A stretch of 64,000 nucleotides of DNA from Proteles cristata cristata (taxonomy: Eukaryota > Chordata > Mammalia > Carnivora > Hyaenidae). The position numbers and the translations under genes were made by a program. Positions 32,910-49,560 of the stretch are shown piece by piece. Below the pieces are notes generated by a model. It did not search any database, was not told where the DNA came from, and saw only the letters and a list, made by a program, of their open reading frames with translations. Location of the stretch: assembly GCA_017311185.1 (NCBI GenBank), contig JAESUZ010001730.1, forward strand, positions 124,001 to 188,000, written 5' to 3'. Each line of letters opens with the position of its first letter. Positions within the stretch are counted from its first letter, which is position 1.

Positions 32910-33006
32910 TAGAGCATGTGATTCTTATCTCACGGTCGTGAGTTTGAGCCCCATGGCGGGTGTAGAGATGACTTAAATAAACTTTAAAAGTTTCTCAAAA
33001 AAAAAC
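32910..33006 (+). mobile_element. Short tRNA-SINE fragment
   Basis: Only the second half of the head (cacggtcgtgagtttgagcc) and the A-rich tail remain. PRKAG2 intron 14. Confidence 0.65.
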
Positions 33007-35099
<2,093 letters not shown>

Positions 35100-35175
35100 T
35101 CAAGGGACAGTGAATTTTATCCGTTTATTTCAGCTCCCCTTAATAACCTAAATTAGTATGTTTACACTGACCTGA

Positions 35176-35394
35176 TTTTTTTTTTTTTTAATACCTTTAT
35201 TTCTAGGAGAGAGAGAGAGACAGTGTGAGCAGGGGAGGGTCAGAGAGAGAGGGAGACACAGACTCTGAAACAGGCTCCAGGCTCTGAGCCGGCAGTCAGC
35301 ACAGAGCCCGACGTGGGGCTCGAACTCACGAACCGCGAGATCATGACCTAAACGAAAGTCGGATGCTTAACCGACTAAGCCACCCAGGCGCCCC
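35176..35394 (-). mobile_element. Young felid tRNA-SINE (intron 13)
   Basis: Full copy, close to the felid consensus, with a long exact duplication tacactgacctgattttt on both sides. Confidence 0.93.
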
Positions 35395-36095
35395 TACACT
35401 GACCTGATTTTTAAAAACCCCGTTTACCTTAATTTAGTACTACCATGCGGATTTATCACACACCGTCAGTACTGTCACCTCACTGTTAATTGTCCTCGAA
35501 GCTTACGAGACATTCCTTAATTATGAAGCGCCCTATTAAATTCTGACTGCATGTCCTAGAGAAGATTCCCCCCGCCTCCCATCCTTAGACTAATATCTGT
35601 AAAGGGTGAGAAGCGCCCTGGGGTGCCTGTGACAATGCGCTCTCCCTGTGAGCCCCTGTCCAGGGAGCAAATGTGTCACTGGGAAGGCAGAGGCACCGGC
35701 CAGGATCAAGCCCATGGAGGAAGTACAGGCCAGATGAGCCCCTGCAGATCCATATGGCTTCAACCTCAGAGGGTCCTACCCAAATTCTCACTGGCACATT
35801 TTTTGATGTCCTGGTCAGCAGAATAAACGAAACGAGAGAGAGGGAGTGAGCGAGCTGCAAAGTTATATTTAACGCTGGGATCAATGTTGGGCTCGTCAAA
35901 TGATGAGCATGTTTGGGGCGACTAGAATTTCAGGTCCCTTTCTTAGAGATACTAGAAAACTCTAAGGAAGTGGATTTAAAATGAATGGGGGTGGGGTGGG
36001 GAAAGCACTGAGTAGAAAGACGCAACATTACATCTAGCGGATTTAAACCAGGGATTCAAAAACAGGCCCCTTAAAAACAAAACCTAAATAATATA

Positions 36096-36282
36096 GGGGC
36101 GGCTGGGTTGGCTGAGCATCCGACTTCCACTCATGTCATGATCTCGCAGTCTGTGAGCTCGAGCCCTGCGTGGGTCTCTGTGCCGACAGCTCAGAGACCA
36201 GAGCCTGCTTTGGATTCCGTGCCTCCCTCTCTGCGTGCATGCGCACGCGCTCTCTCTCAAAAATAAACATTAAAACTTTTAA
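36096..36282 (+). mobile_element. tRNA-SINE, diverged (PRKAG2 intron 13)
   Basis: Sense copy with a shortened head (ggggcggctgggttggctga) and a tail aaaaataaacattaaaac. Confidence 0.87.
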
Positions 36283-36680
36283 ATAACCCTAATATATTTG
36301 CCGTTTTCTTTAGAAAATTGTTCCCAACCAGCAATGAGATGATTTTAACCCCTGAAGGGAGCCCCAAATTACTGTGCGCACCAAGCACATGCCTGCTAGG
36401 GGAATAAATGACGTGTCACACATGGAAACAGGACCATCTAGAATATTTACCCGCGCTGTAGTAATGGGTAAACTACACATGGACTGGAAAAACCCTAACT
36501 GCTCATACGTTATTCACTGCTGACCCAGGCAATGTTAGCACCGCGGCTCTGCACAGTCTACAGAATCCTCCAGGCCTCACATTCAAAAAGCTCGTAAATT
36601 AGGGAAAATCGTACACAGATGCATGAACCAGTTTTAAATGCACTCTAGCTTACAGGTGTAACAAAATGAAAAATACTTAC

Positions 36681-36718
36681 AATGACATCAAATTTGGAAT
36701 AAATATCTACAACTTTTC
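36681..36718 (-). CDS. PRKAG2: PRKAG2 exon 13 (residues 467-479)
   Basis: A 38-nt microexon-sized segment encoding (G)KVVDIYSKFDVI. The acceptor is ttttag and the donor is ATT/gtaagt. It lies in CBS3. The phase fits exon 12 (one base of glycine) and exon 14 (a whole codon start). Confidence 0.96.
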
Positions 36719-37046
36719 CTAAAAATGAAAACAGACACAAATGTTAGAAAAAAACCAGGTCTTAGGGATAAGAAGTAACATTTAAAATCAGCATTAGCCA
36801 GACGCTTACTAGCAGCTGAGCACTCTGCCAAATCAACAAACTTATCTAACTTTAAACGGACACGAAATCCCGTCTTAACAGAATGTGTGAAAATAAGCCG
36901 GGTTAAAGTCCTTACTTACCCGAGTGCCTCCGGCGCTGACTCGATCCTCCACGTTTGAAACTGTCAGCCCCGCGAGCCGCTGCCCCTCCCTTCCCCCCAG
37001 CCCCCTGCAATCTGACCTGTCGGTTTGCCCTGAGTGACCCAACTCA

Positions 37047-37217
<171 letters not shown>

Positions 37218-38529
37218 CTAAGCGGGAAGATGGACACATGTGCTCTAGAGCCCAAGCAGGCCTTTGCGGTGTTCACAAGTCCACGCGGCCAACAAAACAC
37301 GTGTCACAGACAGATTAAAGTTCGTTTTTTCTAACCATCTACCCGGCTGTACGAACGAACACGGAACTGTGACCCACACGAATCGCAGTCTGCGTTCAAA
37401 CCGGTTTACGGGTCTAAGCTGTTTAGCGGCTTAGGAAAATACCGCGAGGCACTCACGCGGTGTCCCGTTCCCCTTCTCTTCACCCACTGAAACGTGGACA
37501 GGAGAGGGAACGAGAGGTCTCTTTGGAATTTAAGACCCACGGCCACCAAGAATCCCATATTCTTAGATATTTATCCTAAACTCCTGGTCCTGCTGCTGGC
37601 ATTAAGGAATACCTATTAAGAACCCTCGCGTTTCCAAACCCAGAGCATCTGAGGGGGGCTGCTGAGCTACGCTGGTCCTCACCCCGGCCCCCACCCCCGC
37701 ATCCTGAGGGCTTCACCTTGTGATTACGAGGGGCACAGGACAAGCCAACCAAACCGAATCACAAGAACCTTTAAGAGTTTGCTTTTCTTTTCATGGGCTG
37801 TTTTGGAGGAGGAGGGAGAAGTCAGAAGAGAGAAGTCTAGGGTCATGTTTGACTAAGACAAAAATAAGGTCTACGGGTTCAGAAATCCACCTTGTGTCAA
37901 GGGTATGGTTGGTTCCGTCCTCCTGCTGTACCTTATAATTATCAGGAAAAGATGAACAATTAGAAGAAACAAAATGTTCAAGTCAAAGAGTTCATCAATA
38001 TTCAAATCATGAGAATCCTAGAAATTTAGAGAAAAAAAAGAAAGACCTATTAGGTCATCTAGCCCGTCCTGACGCAGGCACCCCCTGATCCATCCTGTAC
38101 GCTCAGGCCAATGTCAACGGTCTCCAGGGGAAAGGCCACTATATCAGACAGTGATCTCGATGCAGTACAAATCAGGGTCTGAAGTTTTATTTGAGGGTCT
38201 GTGCTTTAATCCGGAAAGCTCCAGGTGAATATTCTAAGGGCATGATGTAATTACCATATTGGCCCAAATAGAAGGCAGGACTGGCGGCGGGGCCCTCCTC
38301 TACCTTTTATGGGTCACAAGGACACCAGGCCCGGCGCCGCTGTACAACGGAGCAGCCGTGAAAATGGGCTGGGCTCGGCCGGCGACCTCCGCGAGACCCG
38401 GGGCAGGCTGCGCCCCCCGAGCCAGGTGCCTCCGTGTGGAGGAGCCACAGCACCGCCTGCTGAGGGGGCCGTGGAGGCAGGGAGGCAGAGGGAGGCCGCA
38501 CGTCAGCAGTGAGCTGGCACCGTCGCTCC
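37218..38529. other. PRKAG2 intron 11, 3' part
   Basis: No gene or clear repeat seen. The GC-rich stretch 38280-38530 gives overlapping open frames on both strands that I treat as chance. Confidence 0.45.
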
Positions 38530-38685
38530 CCCTCACAGGGTTTCGCCGCCTGGAAGATGGGGATTCACAGAAATACCTACCTGAGGGGGCTGAGGCGAGG
38601 CCTGGGTGTCGTGTGAAGTGCTCAGGACGGTGCCTGCCACGTCACAAATGCTTCAGAGCACTCAGCTCTGACAGTTACTATACTT
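38530..38685 (+). mobile_element. MIR element, GC-enriched
   Basis: Follows the MIR core: gcctggaagatggggatt, acctacctgagggg, gtgaagtgctcaggacggtg, cctgcca and a tail with acagttactat. Many positions are G or C where MIR has A or T. Confidence 0.7.
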
Positions 38686-40050
<1,365 letters not shown>

Positions 40051-40980
40051 TCAACAAAAATGTAAAACGCTCTGGACCACCCCTGCTTTCGAAGCATTTT
40101 CAGTGTTTTCACATCACAGCAATAAAAGGTTGATTTGACTCAAAGCAGTGTTTGGGGGAAGTTTTAAATTGGGGTATCTCGGCAGATGTCTTGATTTTTC
40201 CCAGTCTGTGTTAGTCTCAGATGCAAGTGCGAGCTACCGATCTCCAGGAGACCCGTTTCTAAGCGTGTGTTTAACGCTGCTGCTTGAGAAACGACAGGGG
40301 CGAACCCGCAGGACTCCAAGCGACACCACCAGCCCCCTTCTGGGCTGCTCTGGTCCCTCCTGGGACGGCCGACCGGGAGGCAGGTGGGTCTATTTTTTTT
40401 TTTTTTAAGGACTTGGAAATAATACAAAATTAGTATTCCATTATTTCTCGCTAGTGCTTCAAGTTTTAAGAATGTTTGCATTCAATGTGGAAATGTACCA
40501 GAGCCGTCCCTGAAGGCCGGGATCAAAACCTATGTGCTAGAGGGCTCCCGAGGGGCAGCGTGTTCTTCTGACGGCCTCAACCTTCACACCCATGTCTTAA
40601 CAGAGACTGACCTTCAACTTCAGGGCACGTGCGAGCCCCTGGGGGAGCTGCCAGAATGCACGTTCCTGGCACCACCCTGCAAAGGCTAGGATCTGACAGG
40701 TGGGAGGTAGAGCCCGGAATGGGGCGTGTTATCAAGTTCCCCACAAGGGTTTCTGCTGCAGGTGATCGGGGTTTTAAAAACTGCTTCATATGATCATCTT
40801 CCCGGCCCGTTATCAATCCTCTGGGCAAACAACGGCTGGTTTTATTGTCTCTAAATGTACTGAATTTAGTATTTGACATGAGGGAGACAGGCCCCAACTA
40901 GGTGAAAAACCCAGCAATCAGGGAAACAAAACAAGAATCTGAAGGAATGTTTTCAAAGGAGAAAAACTTTACAAGTTTAC

Positions 40981-41035
40981 CTTGCATCTGGAGATATATT
41001 CACTAAAGGCTTAAATGTTTCTTGTAAATAAAGCT
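40981..41035 (-). CDS. PRKAG2: PRKAG2 exon 10 (residues 351-369, start of CBS2)
   Basis: A 55-nt exon encoding (E)LYLQETFKPLVNISPDA(S), with both terminal codons split by introns. The acceptor is aaacag and the donor is CAAG/gtaaac. It begins the second CBS motif of the first Bateman module. Confidence 0.96.
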
Positions 41036-42632
41036 CTGTTTTTATAGAAAGAAAATATGCAATTAGTAACAACGCACTTGCTGTTTGTAATTATTACATA
41101 AACAGCTCTTCAATTTACAGATAACAATTAGAAGAATTAAAATCAAACAAATGTAATGTATTGAACACTATGAGATACGTTATAGTTAGGACTATTTGAA
41201 ACAACTTCTAAGCTGCTTTTAGGACGTTGCCTCTCTGGAAAGATTATCTAAAAACAGTATTACAATAGATGTAAAAATGAGAAGAATATTCAAGCAATCT
41301 GATGTAAAACATCAAAACCAGCAGAGGTCACTAGAATGCTACCCAATTATTATCACCCTGAAGAGATGAAGGGTTCATAAAATATTTAAAAAGAATTTTC
41401 ATCAGTTAAAATAGAAGTTCTACGAAACTTTGTTCTTTAAATGTTCTTGAGTTTGATTTTCCCAAAGGAATGCTCAAAACCTGCATCTTGGAGATCCTTG
41501 GAGTCTGTAATGAAATTTGCCTCGCTCAAGTTTGCCTCGCTCAAAGCATGAAAACATACCTTGACATAACCATTATTATTACCAAATACCATTGGACGTC
41601 CACCCGTAAATATACTTAAATCCTGGTCAAATGGTTACTTATAATATAGCAGAATTCGATAAGAAATACATGTCTTGGTGTTAAGTTATCCATTCACTTC
41701 CTAACAGGCTGCGCTAAGATACACATCCCACATTTGACTTTGTTTCCTTTGACTTGACAAAGTCATCACAAGTCAGATATATGGCTTAGTGAAACTTCCA
41801 CGTCAAATGGAATTAAACAGCCCTCAGCCCTTTATAGAGAATTCTGATGGCTGTTCAGATTTTGCAGCTTCTGGTCACAAAGGCTGCTTATCTTTCCAAG
41901 CAGATTTTCAATTATTAATTAAAAAATTTTTGTCTACTGGTCCCTCTGCTTCTATCCAGGCTCTTCTCTGAACACCTTCCAAAGGCCCCTCCTCAATGTC
42001 AGTCCGACTGCCTTCCTGAGTCCTGTCCTGTCTTACTAACGGGCCCTTTGCCCCCCTCCGTCACCCAAGCGTGACGGGGCTCATGAAGGCAGAACAATTT
42101 CACAATAATCGTGAGACCAGAATTTAAAAACATGGCCCCATTTCAGAAAGGGTTTACTGTGACTTAAAAGGCTTCACTTTTCATGTTCTTTTATTCAAAT
42201 CTTCTAACTTAAGGTTCATTTGCTCTGTGTGTCTCCATTATAAAGAAGTGCTTATTAAACTGAAGAACAGATCCTTGCTTTTGTTCATCTGAAGCACTCG
42301 CCCGGCGCATGGCCTCCAGAGAGAGAAATCTGTGGGTGAGGAGGGTAATCCTCAGTGGCGAGTGGGGATTCGCTGGGGCCAGCGGCTGGGGCACGGGCTA
42401 GTTCACGGTCTCCCCATCCCAGCCTCAGTGAGCACTAGCTACAGCACCCCCTATTCAACAGAGTGGGTGGTGTTTACAGCAGTCATAGCACACAATTCAA
42501 GATTAAAATAGAAATAAACGTTTTTTAACTACATAATTAAGCAAAGAGAAAAGGATGCACGAAGATAAGATGTATTTTACACACATTTTTTTCCCCTGAT
42601 CTTAAAACATTTTAAATACCCGACATGCTTAC
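41036..42632. other. PRKAG2 intron 9, no feature seen
   Basis: AT-rich unique-looking intron. A short direct repeat tttgcctcgctcaa occurs twice at about 41515-41545. Confidence 0.4.
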
Positions 42633-42678
42633 CCCTCCATGTTTCAATCTTATGTTCCTCTAATTCATAAATCTGTAC
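42633..42678 (-). CDS. PRKAG2: PRKAG2 exon 9 (residues 336-351)
   Basis: A 46-nt exon encoding VQIYELEEHKIETWR plus the first base of the next glutamate codon. The acceptor is tttgcag and the donor is AGGG/gtaagc. It encodes the linker between CBS1 and CBS2. It is too short to be seen as an ORF and is supported by exact phase continuity with the exons on both sides. Confidence 0.96.
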
Positions 42679-42878
42679 CTGCAAATGAGAAAAATTCTTA
42701 TTTACAAATGTTAACAGAGACAACATAAGAAAAAAACTATTTTGTTACTACTGTGGAGCCCTGTAATTCAGTAGCTGGTAACAATCAGGATAATTGAGAA
42801 ATACTGGGAATAGAATTTAGAAACACAGAATGCTCTACGTTTCTTTAAAGATAAAGGTTTTCTATACTTAAAACACAC

Positions 42879-42974
42879 AGGGGTGCCTGGCTGGCTCAGT
42901 GAGGAGACTCTCGATCTTGGGGTTGTGAGTTTGAGCCTCACACTCAGTGTAGAGATGAGTTAAAAAATAGAAAG
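42879..42974 (+). mobile_element. Short carnivore tRNA-SINE (PRKAG2 intron 8)
   Basis: Head ggggtgcctggctggctcag, B-box-like gtttgagcctcac and a short tail. Confidence 0.82.
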
Positions 42975-44469
42975 TGTTTATATTTAAAACATAGGAAACT
43001 AGAGTAGTATTTTCATTAATCTAATAGAAACATTTCTGATATGCTTAAATTTTAAAACATATATGGACCTCTATGCCCAATTCCTTCTTTTTGAGGATAC
43101 TGCAACTTTTTCACATCTCTAAACAGGACAAATGGTTACATCGTACTAAAATAAAGCTGTCAGGTCAGTTCAGGCCTGGACTGTATCAGCCTGTCCCCCA
43201 GGGTAGGAAGGGCATAAAACGCCCAGAGGGTCACACAGCGTGGTGTCCTACAGTCACTTTGGAGTTGTTCACTTTGTTTCAAATCTCGACGCCAGCCCTG
43301 CTGCTGCTTAGCTGCTATTCTTGGCTGAGTTATTTAACCTCTCCATCTGTTTCCCTCCTGAAACAACTGCACGAAAAGGCCCTCCAGATCCGGCTTCTGT
43401 GAGCATCCCAGGAGAGAACAGGCAGTGAGTGCCAGGCGGAGACGGTGCTTCTCCACGGCGCCCCCCTGTGGCTCCCCTCCCAGCTCGGCGTTTCGGTCCC
43501 TACGCCTTATAGCGGCTTGTGCTGGGGCTCGGGGGTACCTGAAATAAGGAAACCTGGCCTTCTTGGAGCTGGAAAGCCAGATGGCAGCAGCACGAAGGGA
43601 GTCCCGTATGAAAATGCCACTGACCCTACGACGACGTGGGGTCGGGGTGCCGACCCCAGTGCGTGGCTTCCCCAAAGTTAACTGCCGCTGTGGACTGGAA
43701 GCCTTACTGACGACAGTCCATCGACACATATTTCCACGTTCTATTTACTACATACTGTGTTCTCACAGTCAAACAGGCTGGTAAAAAGGGTATTAAGAAG
43801 CCGTGAGGAAAACACATTTGGGCACTGTGTTAAATGAAAGACATCTGCGTGTGGGTGGACCCGCGCAGTTCACGGCATCTGTTCAAGAGTCAACGGTATG
43901 AGGTCACCCTCTAAAAGGCGGAGTACAGGGACACACACAAGGTAGAGATGAGCAAGAGTCAGGCTAGGAAGGTGTTGAGGAGGCAGAGTGGGCTTTACAA
44001 AAGGCAGAAAAACCGAGTAAAGACCTGGAGAGGAAAGAATCGATCCTGCTCAAGGAACACGGAGGACACAGAGGGCTGGAGTGAGGGCTGGGGACCAATG
44101 TGGCCTCATGCTCACTCGGCCACCCCATGGCCAACGGCCCCCTGGCCTGGAAGACGAGGCCGGGTTGGCCCTGATGGGTTTAAGTAGCAGAATGATGTGA
44201 TAATAAGGCTCAAAGACGGCGGCTTTCACAGCACCAGCACCAGATGGGGAAACTGAGTCTCGGGTGGGAAGTGAGGTCTAGAACTGTGATCGGGGTGATA
44301 CGGGGCCACAGGAAGGAAGGACAGAAAGGTGCGGGGAGACAGAGATGGATGAATACAGGAAAAGCCCCCCACCCCTGCCCAGTTTTGATGCTAGGTGAGG
44401 GAGGAATGCGATCGTGATCCACGACAGAGAGGAAAGCCCAGATGAAGGTAAAGGGAAGGTGGGGACGTG
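42975..44469. other. PRKAG2 intron 8, no gene seen
   Basis: Unremarkable sequence. Open frames of up to 131 codons at 43334-43729 overlap on both strands without recognisable content. Confidence 0.4.
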
Positions 44470-45060
44470 GGTTTGTTTCGCTTCAAGTTTTTATAGAAGT
44501 TCCAGTTAACATACAGTGTAACATTGGTTTCAGGAGTAGAATTTGGTGATTTATCACCTCCATACAATTCCCAGTGTGCATCACCACAAGTGCCCTCCTC
44601 AGTGCCTGTCCCCCATCTAGCCCGTCCCTCTGCCCACCCCCCTCCAGCAGTCTTCGGTTTGTTCTCGATCCTTAAGAGTCTGCTTTATGTTTTGCCTCTT
44701 TCTGTTTTTCCCTTACGTTCATCTGTTTTGTTTCTTAAATTCCACACGAGTGAAATCAAATGGTGTTTGTCTTTCTCTGACTGACTTAGCACAATACCTT
44801 CTAGAGCCATCCATGTTATAAATGGCAAGATTCTGTTATTGATTGATTGATTTTTGAGAGAGAGACTGAGAGAGCAGGGGAGGGGCAGAGAGAGAGAGGG
44901 AGAGAATCCCAAGCAGGCTCCGCTATCGGCACGGAGCCCGATGTGGGGCCCAAACTTACAAACCGTGAGATTGTGACCTGAGCTGAAATCAAGAGGCGGA
45001 CGCTTAACTGACAGAACCACCGGGTGCCCCAAGGTTTTGTTCTTCAAGAATATGGTTTAG
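44470..45060 (-). mobile_element. LINE-1 3' fragment (antisense), with SINE
   Basis: Antisense L1 3' region: tagaagttccagttaacata, cattggtttcaggagtagaa and tttctctgactgacttagca are typical of carnivore/mammalian L1 3' ends. A SINE is inserted at 44838. Confidence 0.75.
44838..45030 (-). mobile_element. Older carnivore tRNA-SINE in L1
   Basis: Antisense copy with the body gagaatcccaagcaggctcc and a decayed head ending gaaccaccgggtgcccc. Confidence 0.85.
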
Positions 45061-45240
45061 CAGAGTTTACAGACAGAACCTACAGGTTTCGGCCTCACTC
45101 GGAAGTTTTGAGATGATACCCATGCTCAGTGGAGCAGAGACCCCCCTGCGTCCTGCCTGCCCGGCCCTGACGCTCACCAGCATGGACATGACTGAAGGAA
45201 CACGAGCATCTCTTATGCACCAGGTTTGTTTGGCTCTAGC

Positions 45241-45252
45241 ATGATGGGAAGG

Positions 45253-45297
<45 letters not shown>

Positions 45298-45313
45298 TCT
45301 CTGGCATGATGGG

Positions 45314-45350
<37 letters not shown>
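45241..45350. repeat. Two GT microsatellites with duplicated flank
   Basis: GT tracts at 45254-45296 and 45318-45350, each preceded by gcatgatgggaaggg. The unit of flank plus microsatellite appears duplicated. Confidence 0.92.
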
Positions 45351-45357
<7 letters not shown>

Positions 45358-45372
45358 GATACAAAGATGAGT

Positions 45373-45585
45373 GGGGAGCCTGGGTGGCTCAGGCAGTTAA
45401 ATGTCCAACTTCAGCTCAGGTCATGACCTCATGGTTCATGAGTTCGAGCCCCGCGTCGGGCTCGGTGCTGGCAGCTCGGAGCCTGAAACCTGCTTCGGAT
45501 TCTGTGTCTCCTCCTCCTCTGCTCCTCCCCCGCTCACACTTTGTCTCTCTCAAAAATAAACATTACAAAAAATTAAAAGAGCAGG
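45373..45585 (+). mobile_element. Felid tRNA-SINE (PRKAG2 intron 8)
   Basis: Sense copy. A block aaaaagatacaaagatgag occurs before it (45354-45372) and again at 45606-45624, a long duplication bracketing the element and its A-rich 3' sequence. Confidence 0.9.
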
Positions 45586-45819
45586 AAAAAAATCAGTTCA
45601 CATTAAAAAAAAGATACAAAGATGAGGGAGATACAGTCTCCACCTTCTACCTCAGAGAACTCAACGTCCAGCAAGAAATTCAGATGCCCTGTAACAGCGC
45701 CCTCAGCCGGGCACTCCTGGCACCGTGGGCTCGGCGCTTTGTTGTAGGCACTGCCCTGCACGCTGTAGGCTCTAATCCCCGGCCTCTGCCCGCCAGACAC
45801 TAGTAGAATCACCTGTCCT

Positions 45820-45916
45820 TGCAGCTATGACCAAAAATATCTCCAGATGTTGTCCAAAACATCTGGGCTGGGGAGGGGAGAAGGGGGCAAAATTGCCCCC
45901 AGTTGAGAAACGCTGC
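45820..45916 (+). mobile_element. hAT-Charlie (MER5-like) fragment
   Basis: atctccagatgttgtccaaa, then gcaaaattgcccccagttga and gaaacgctg, resembles the common end of MER5-type non-autonomous hAT elements. Confidence 0.5.
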
Positions 45917-46400
45917 CATACGGGCGTTAACGGGAGCGCGGAAATAGTGCCTGATTCCGTCAGAGGGAGACTAACGCGGGGAACCCTCCATCGCTACGGT
46001 GACCCGGGGGTAGGATTCTGAAAGCCTAGAATTTCAACTGGCAGGGACCAAGGATGAGGAGGGCGGGAGGGAGAGTGAGGGCGGGAAGTTCAGGAGGGGC
46101 AGCCACGCAGAGGAGAAGACGGCCAAAGGCTCAGCTTTAGAAAATACCCACAATTAGGAATTACAAGGAGGAAGAAAGAGAAGGAACCTCGCGGGTCGGC
46201 TCGGAGGGGAGAAGGGAGACGTGTCACCAAGTGTGAGTAACACTGCACAAGGCACTACAGAAAGCTCGGGAAGCAGGGGCCATCGGTCTCGAGCACAAAA
46301 TTTAACCGTTAAAGAAAGGTATCTAGTACCTATGCTTGTGTAAATACAGGGGTTGAGACAAGCAGCAGCGGCCTTGGCTCTCGCTAGAAGGAAAATTCTT

Positions 46401-46624
46401 GGGGCGCCTGGAGGGCTCAGTCGGTTAAGCGTCTGACTTTGGCTCAGGTCATGATCTTGTGGTTCATGGGTTTGAGTCTCATGCTGGGTTCCGTGCTCAT
46501 AGCTCAGAGCCAGGAGCCTGCGCTCGATTCTGTGTCTCCCTCTCTCTCTGCCCCTCTCCGACTCCTGCTCTCTCGTGCGCAGGCTCGCTCCCTCTCAACA
46601 ATAAATAAATGTTAAAAAAAAAAA
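46401..46624 (+). mobile_element. Felid tRNA-SINE (PRKAG2 intron 8)
   Basis: Full copy with head ggggcgcctggagggctcag and a 12-base A tail. Confidence 0.92.
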
Positions 46625-47533
46625 GTTCTTTCCAACATATACATGAAAATTATGGTTTAAAAGTTCCGTTTCCATTTTGTGGAAAATCAGCCACAGAAAA
46701 CATTACAAAGACACTACAAAATCTTCCAGGTTTAAGCTCCCCAGCTCACTGAAAATTCAATAGGAATAAGGTAGGAAAACTACCTAGAAAACTGCTAGAA
46801 GCAGACATGTGACCATTATAAAGAAAACCAAGACTCGCCTGCATTGGTAGTATTTAAGAAATCAGACACGTCACGTGAAATGAATATGGGTTACTTACAA
46901 AACCTTTGGCAACACTTAGTTCTAAGAGGATGCCTTACGTCTTTATTGTGTTTTATACAGGAATTCAGTTATTGGGCAATACTAACCATGTGAAAAGAAT
47001 GTTAACTGGGTTGCCTTTTTACCTTTTAGATACCCATAATCGTATTAAAGAAAAAAAAAATGACACAATTCTGTCCTTGCCCACCCTTGCCAACCAACCA
47101 AACACAAACTACCCTCCCTCACCCCCCGACCCCCCGCAAAGCAGTCAACCCCCCAAAGTACCAAAAACCAAATAGGCTGGTACAATCACAGAAATCGTAG
47201 TGTTAGATAAAGGCCTTATGCGGCGCTCAAACGATGCTCTTAGGAAACAGCTGGACCAGGGACCAGGGATTTCTCCCACTAAAATGAACCAGTCGTGGCA
47301 GAAAAATGTCAAAACTGAGTTTCTCCAATTTTAAGTTTTAACTTCTGAGTCCACAGAGTACAATATCGTTCTCGTTAGAAGGATTTAGGGGGTGACTGCA
47401 CTAGGCTGCACTCGCCTCGAGAGGCCTGAGAGGCTACGCTCAGTGGCACTGTCGTCTCCAGAGTGAAGCCGCCACAGATTGCCGCCCGTGCCAGGCTGTG
47501 CGAGGGGCCGCACGGTCATGCCGTTAAAGGTCA

Positions 47534-47752
<219 letters not shown>

Positions 47753-48839
47753 CTATAGGTTAAATACAGAACTACGAAAAAGTTCAAATGATAAGCAAAC
47801 CTAAAAGATCTACTAGAAAAGCTTCTAACGTATAATTTAAAGGGGTCAAGCACAGTTTAATATATGATGTAGGATGATTAACCTGTTAATTATCTACAGC
47901 AAACCAAGATAAATGTAGCTGAAAATACACCTGACAGTAAGTACGATGCAAACGACAACGGTGTTTGGCAATTCAGCGACAGAAAACGTGCTGATTATTA
48001 GAAAATGTCACAAAAGACTTGCGGCTTCGTGTAAATAATTTAAAATACTTTAAGATAAAATATTCCATAAGCTCTAGACACAGGACATTTCTGGGGGCGG
48101 GTGGACTGTTTCCGGAGAAGCATTCTATAAACACTGTTTAAGTGTTTATTTAGTGCCTATTAGTGCCGTGAAGCGCCTGCTATGTACCAGGCACCAGGAC
48201 CACAAAGATGAAGAAGGTAAAAAACTTCTCCTTGAGGAAACTGTAACCTGGGGGTGGGGTGGAGGGACACTATAAACTGGCGATTTCAAAATAATGTGAT
48301 GCCCACAAGGAGAATGGCAATGTTCACGGTCTTCCAGGAGCTGTAAGATGGGAAATGGTGGATTCAGATGCAGCTTAGGGGATGTTTCTAACAGCGCAGC
48401 AGCGACGTGGCCCAGGCGTCAGGTGTGTCTGTGCTGCCTCGTGTGCACCATCAATAAGGTGTCTGTGGAGAAGCAGGGACCGACCACAGGCACGTGCACA
48501 CGAGCCAAGTCAGGGGTCTGGGCACGGCGTCACCCGTGGACCCTACTCCCTGGGCTCAGAGAAACAGAAGGTGCTGGGAGCCCACAGGGAACAGGATCAA
48601 AAGAAACCGGATGAATAAATAAATACGAGGAGGAAACTCACTAGGGGTACGTAAGTGTTCTGAATTTCCCGGTGGCCCCACCTCAGCCGGGACATAAAAG
48701 CCAGGAAGTTCTTTAACTTGGCAGCAACTTTTCTAGGCTGAATTCCAGACGGGCGCCTGTTCCAGTTCCTCAGGCTTTCGGCTTCGGAGGTTGCCGCTTA
48801 GGACCACCCCCAGCCCCCGCCCCGGGCCACACTGCTTAC

Positions 48840-48921
48840 CTACGAAACTCTGCTTCTTACTCTCCCACAGCGGCGCTGCGCGCACACCATTGGCCACTAA
48901 GGCAAAGAAGGCCTTTTTCAC
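48840..48921 (-). CDS. PRKAG2: PRKAG2 exon 7 (residues 289-316, CBS1)
   Basis: An 82-nt exon encoding [13 protein letters not shown] followed by [14 protein letters not shown] and one base of a split glycine codon. It is bounded by a pyrimidine-rich tract ending in cag on the 5' side and GTAG/gtaagc at the donor. It forms part of the first CBS motif. The arginine in GVRAAP corresponds to R302, a nucleotide-phosphate contact mutated (R302Q) in human PRKAG2 cardiomyopathy, and it is wild type here. This is the most 5' PRKAG2 exon in the window. The next exon downstream is about 1.1 kb away. Confidence 0.97.
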
Positions 48922-49560
48922 CTGCAGACACACAGGAGAAACAAAACGGGCTTTAGAGTCCACGCATCGGGGGGAGAAATACCTTCCACGCGCAGAGCCA
49001 AGCCGATCTCACCGGCTGTCTTCAGTGGGAGCTTCTGTACGGGTGACAGGCCGAAGAGAGCGGAGTGGATTACCGGCAGCAAAGATGCCCGTGTTCTACT
49101 GTAAGGCATACAGGGACTGGGGAGTTTTTGAAATTGAAATAATCCAAGTAGCTTCAAAAAGGTTTTTTTTTTCCCATCCTATCTAAAGACTTTGGCACAC
49201 GTGGAGACTTTACGTTATTTAAACCATACAGAAGAATTAAATGTCCACACAATTTCTCCTCGAGGTGGTTGGCAGTTCGTTTGAAAACACTGGAGCTATA
49301 CGGAATGACTGGAAATGAAAAGCTGTCTGTCGTATGGTCAATAACAAAGCAAACGAGTACACGTCCTCATTTCCCGGAGGCTGAGAAAGAAGAGTGTGAT
49401 GAGACACATAATATACGGGTACTTTTATTGTGGCGTGTGCCTGGCACAGGCCGGGCCCCGTTCACATCTGGCGTCTCTGTGAATCACCCCGACAGCCCCT
49501 CTGGATCCCAAGCCAGGTACGGGCACCAGAGCGGCTGGTTCATTAAAAGCCGAAAGCTCA

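Noticed and set aside
45241..45350. CRISPR-like or regulatory repeat array
   Set aside because: These are dinucleotide microsatellites in a mammalian intron, with no spacer structure.
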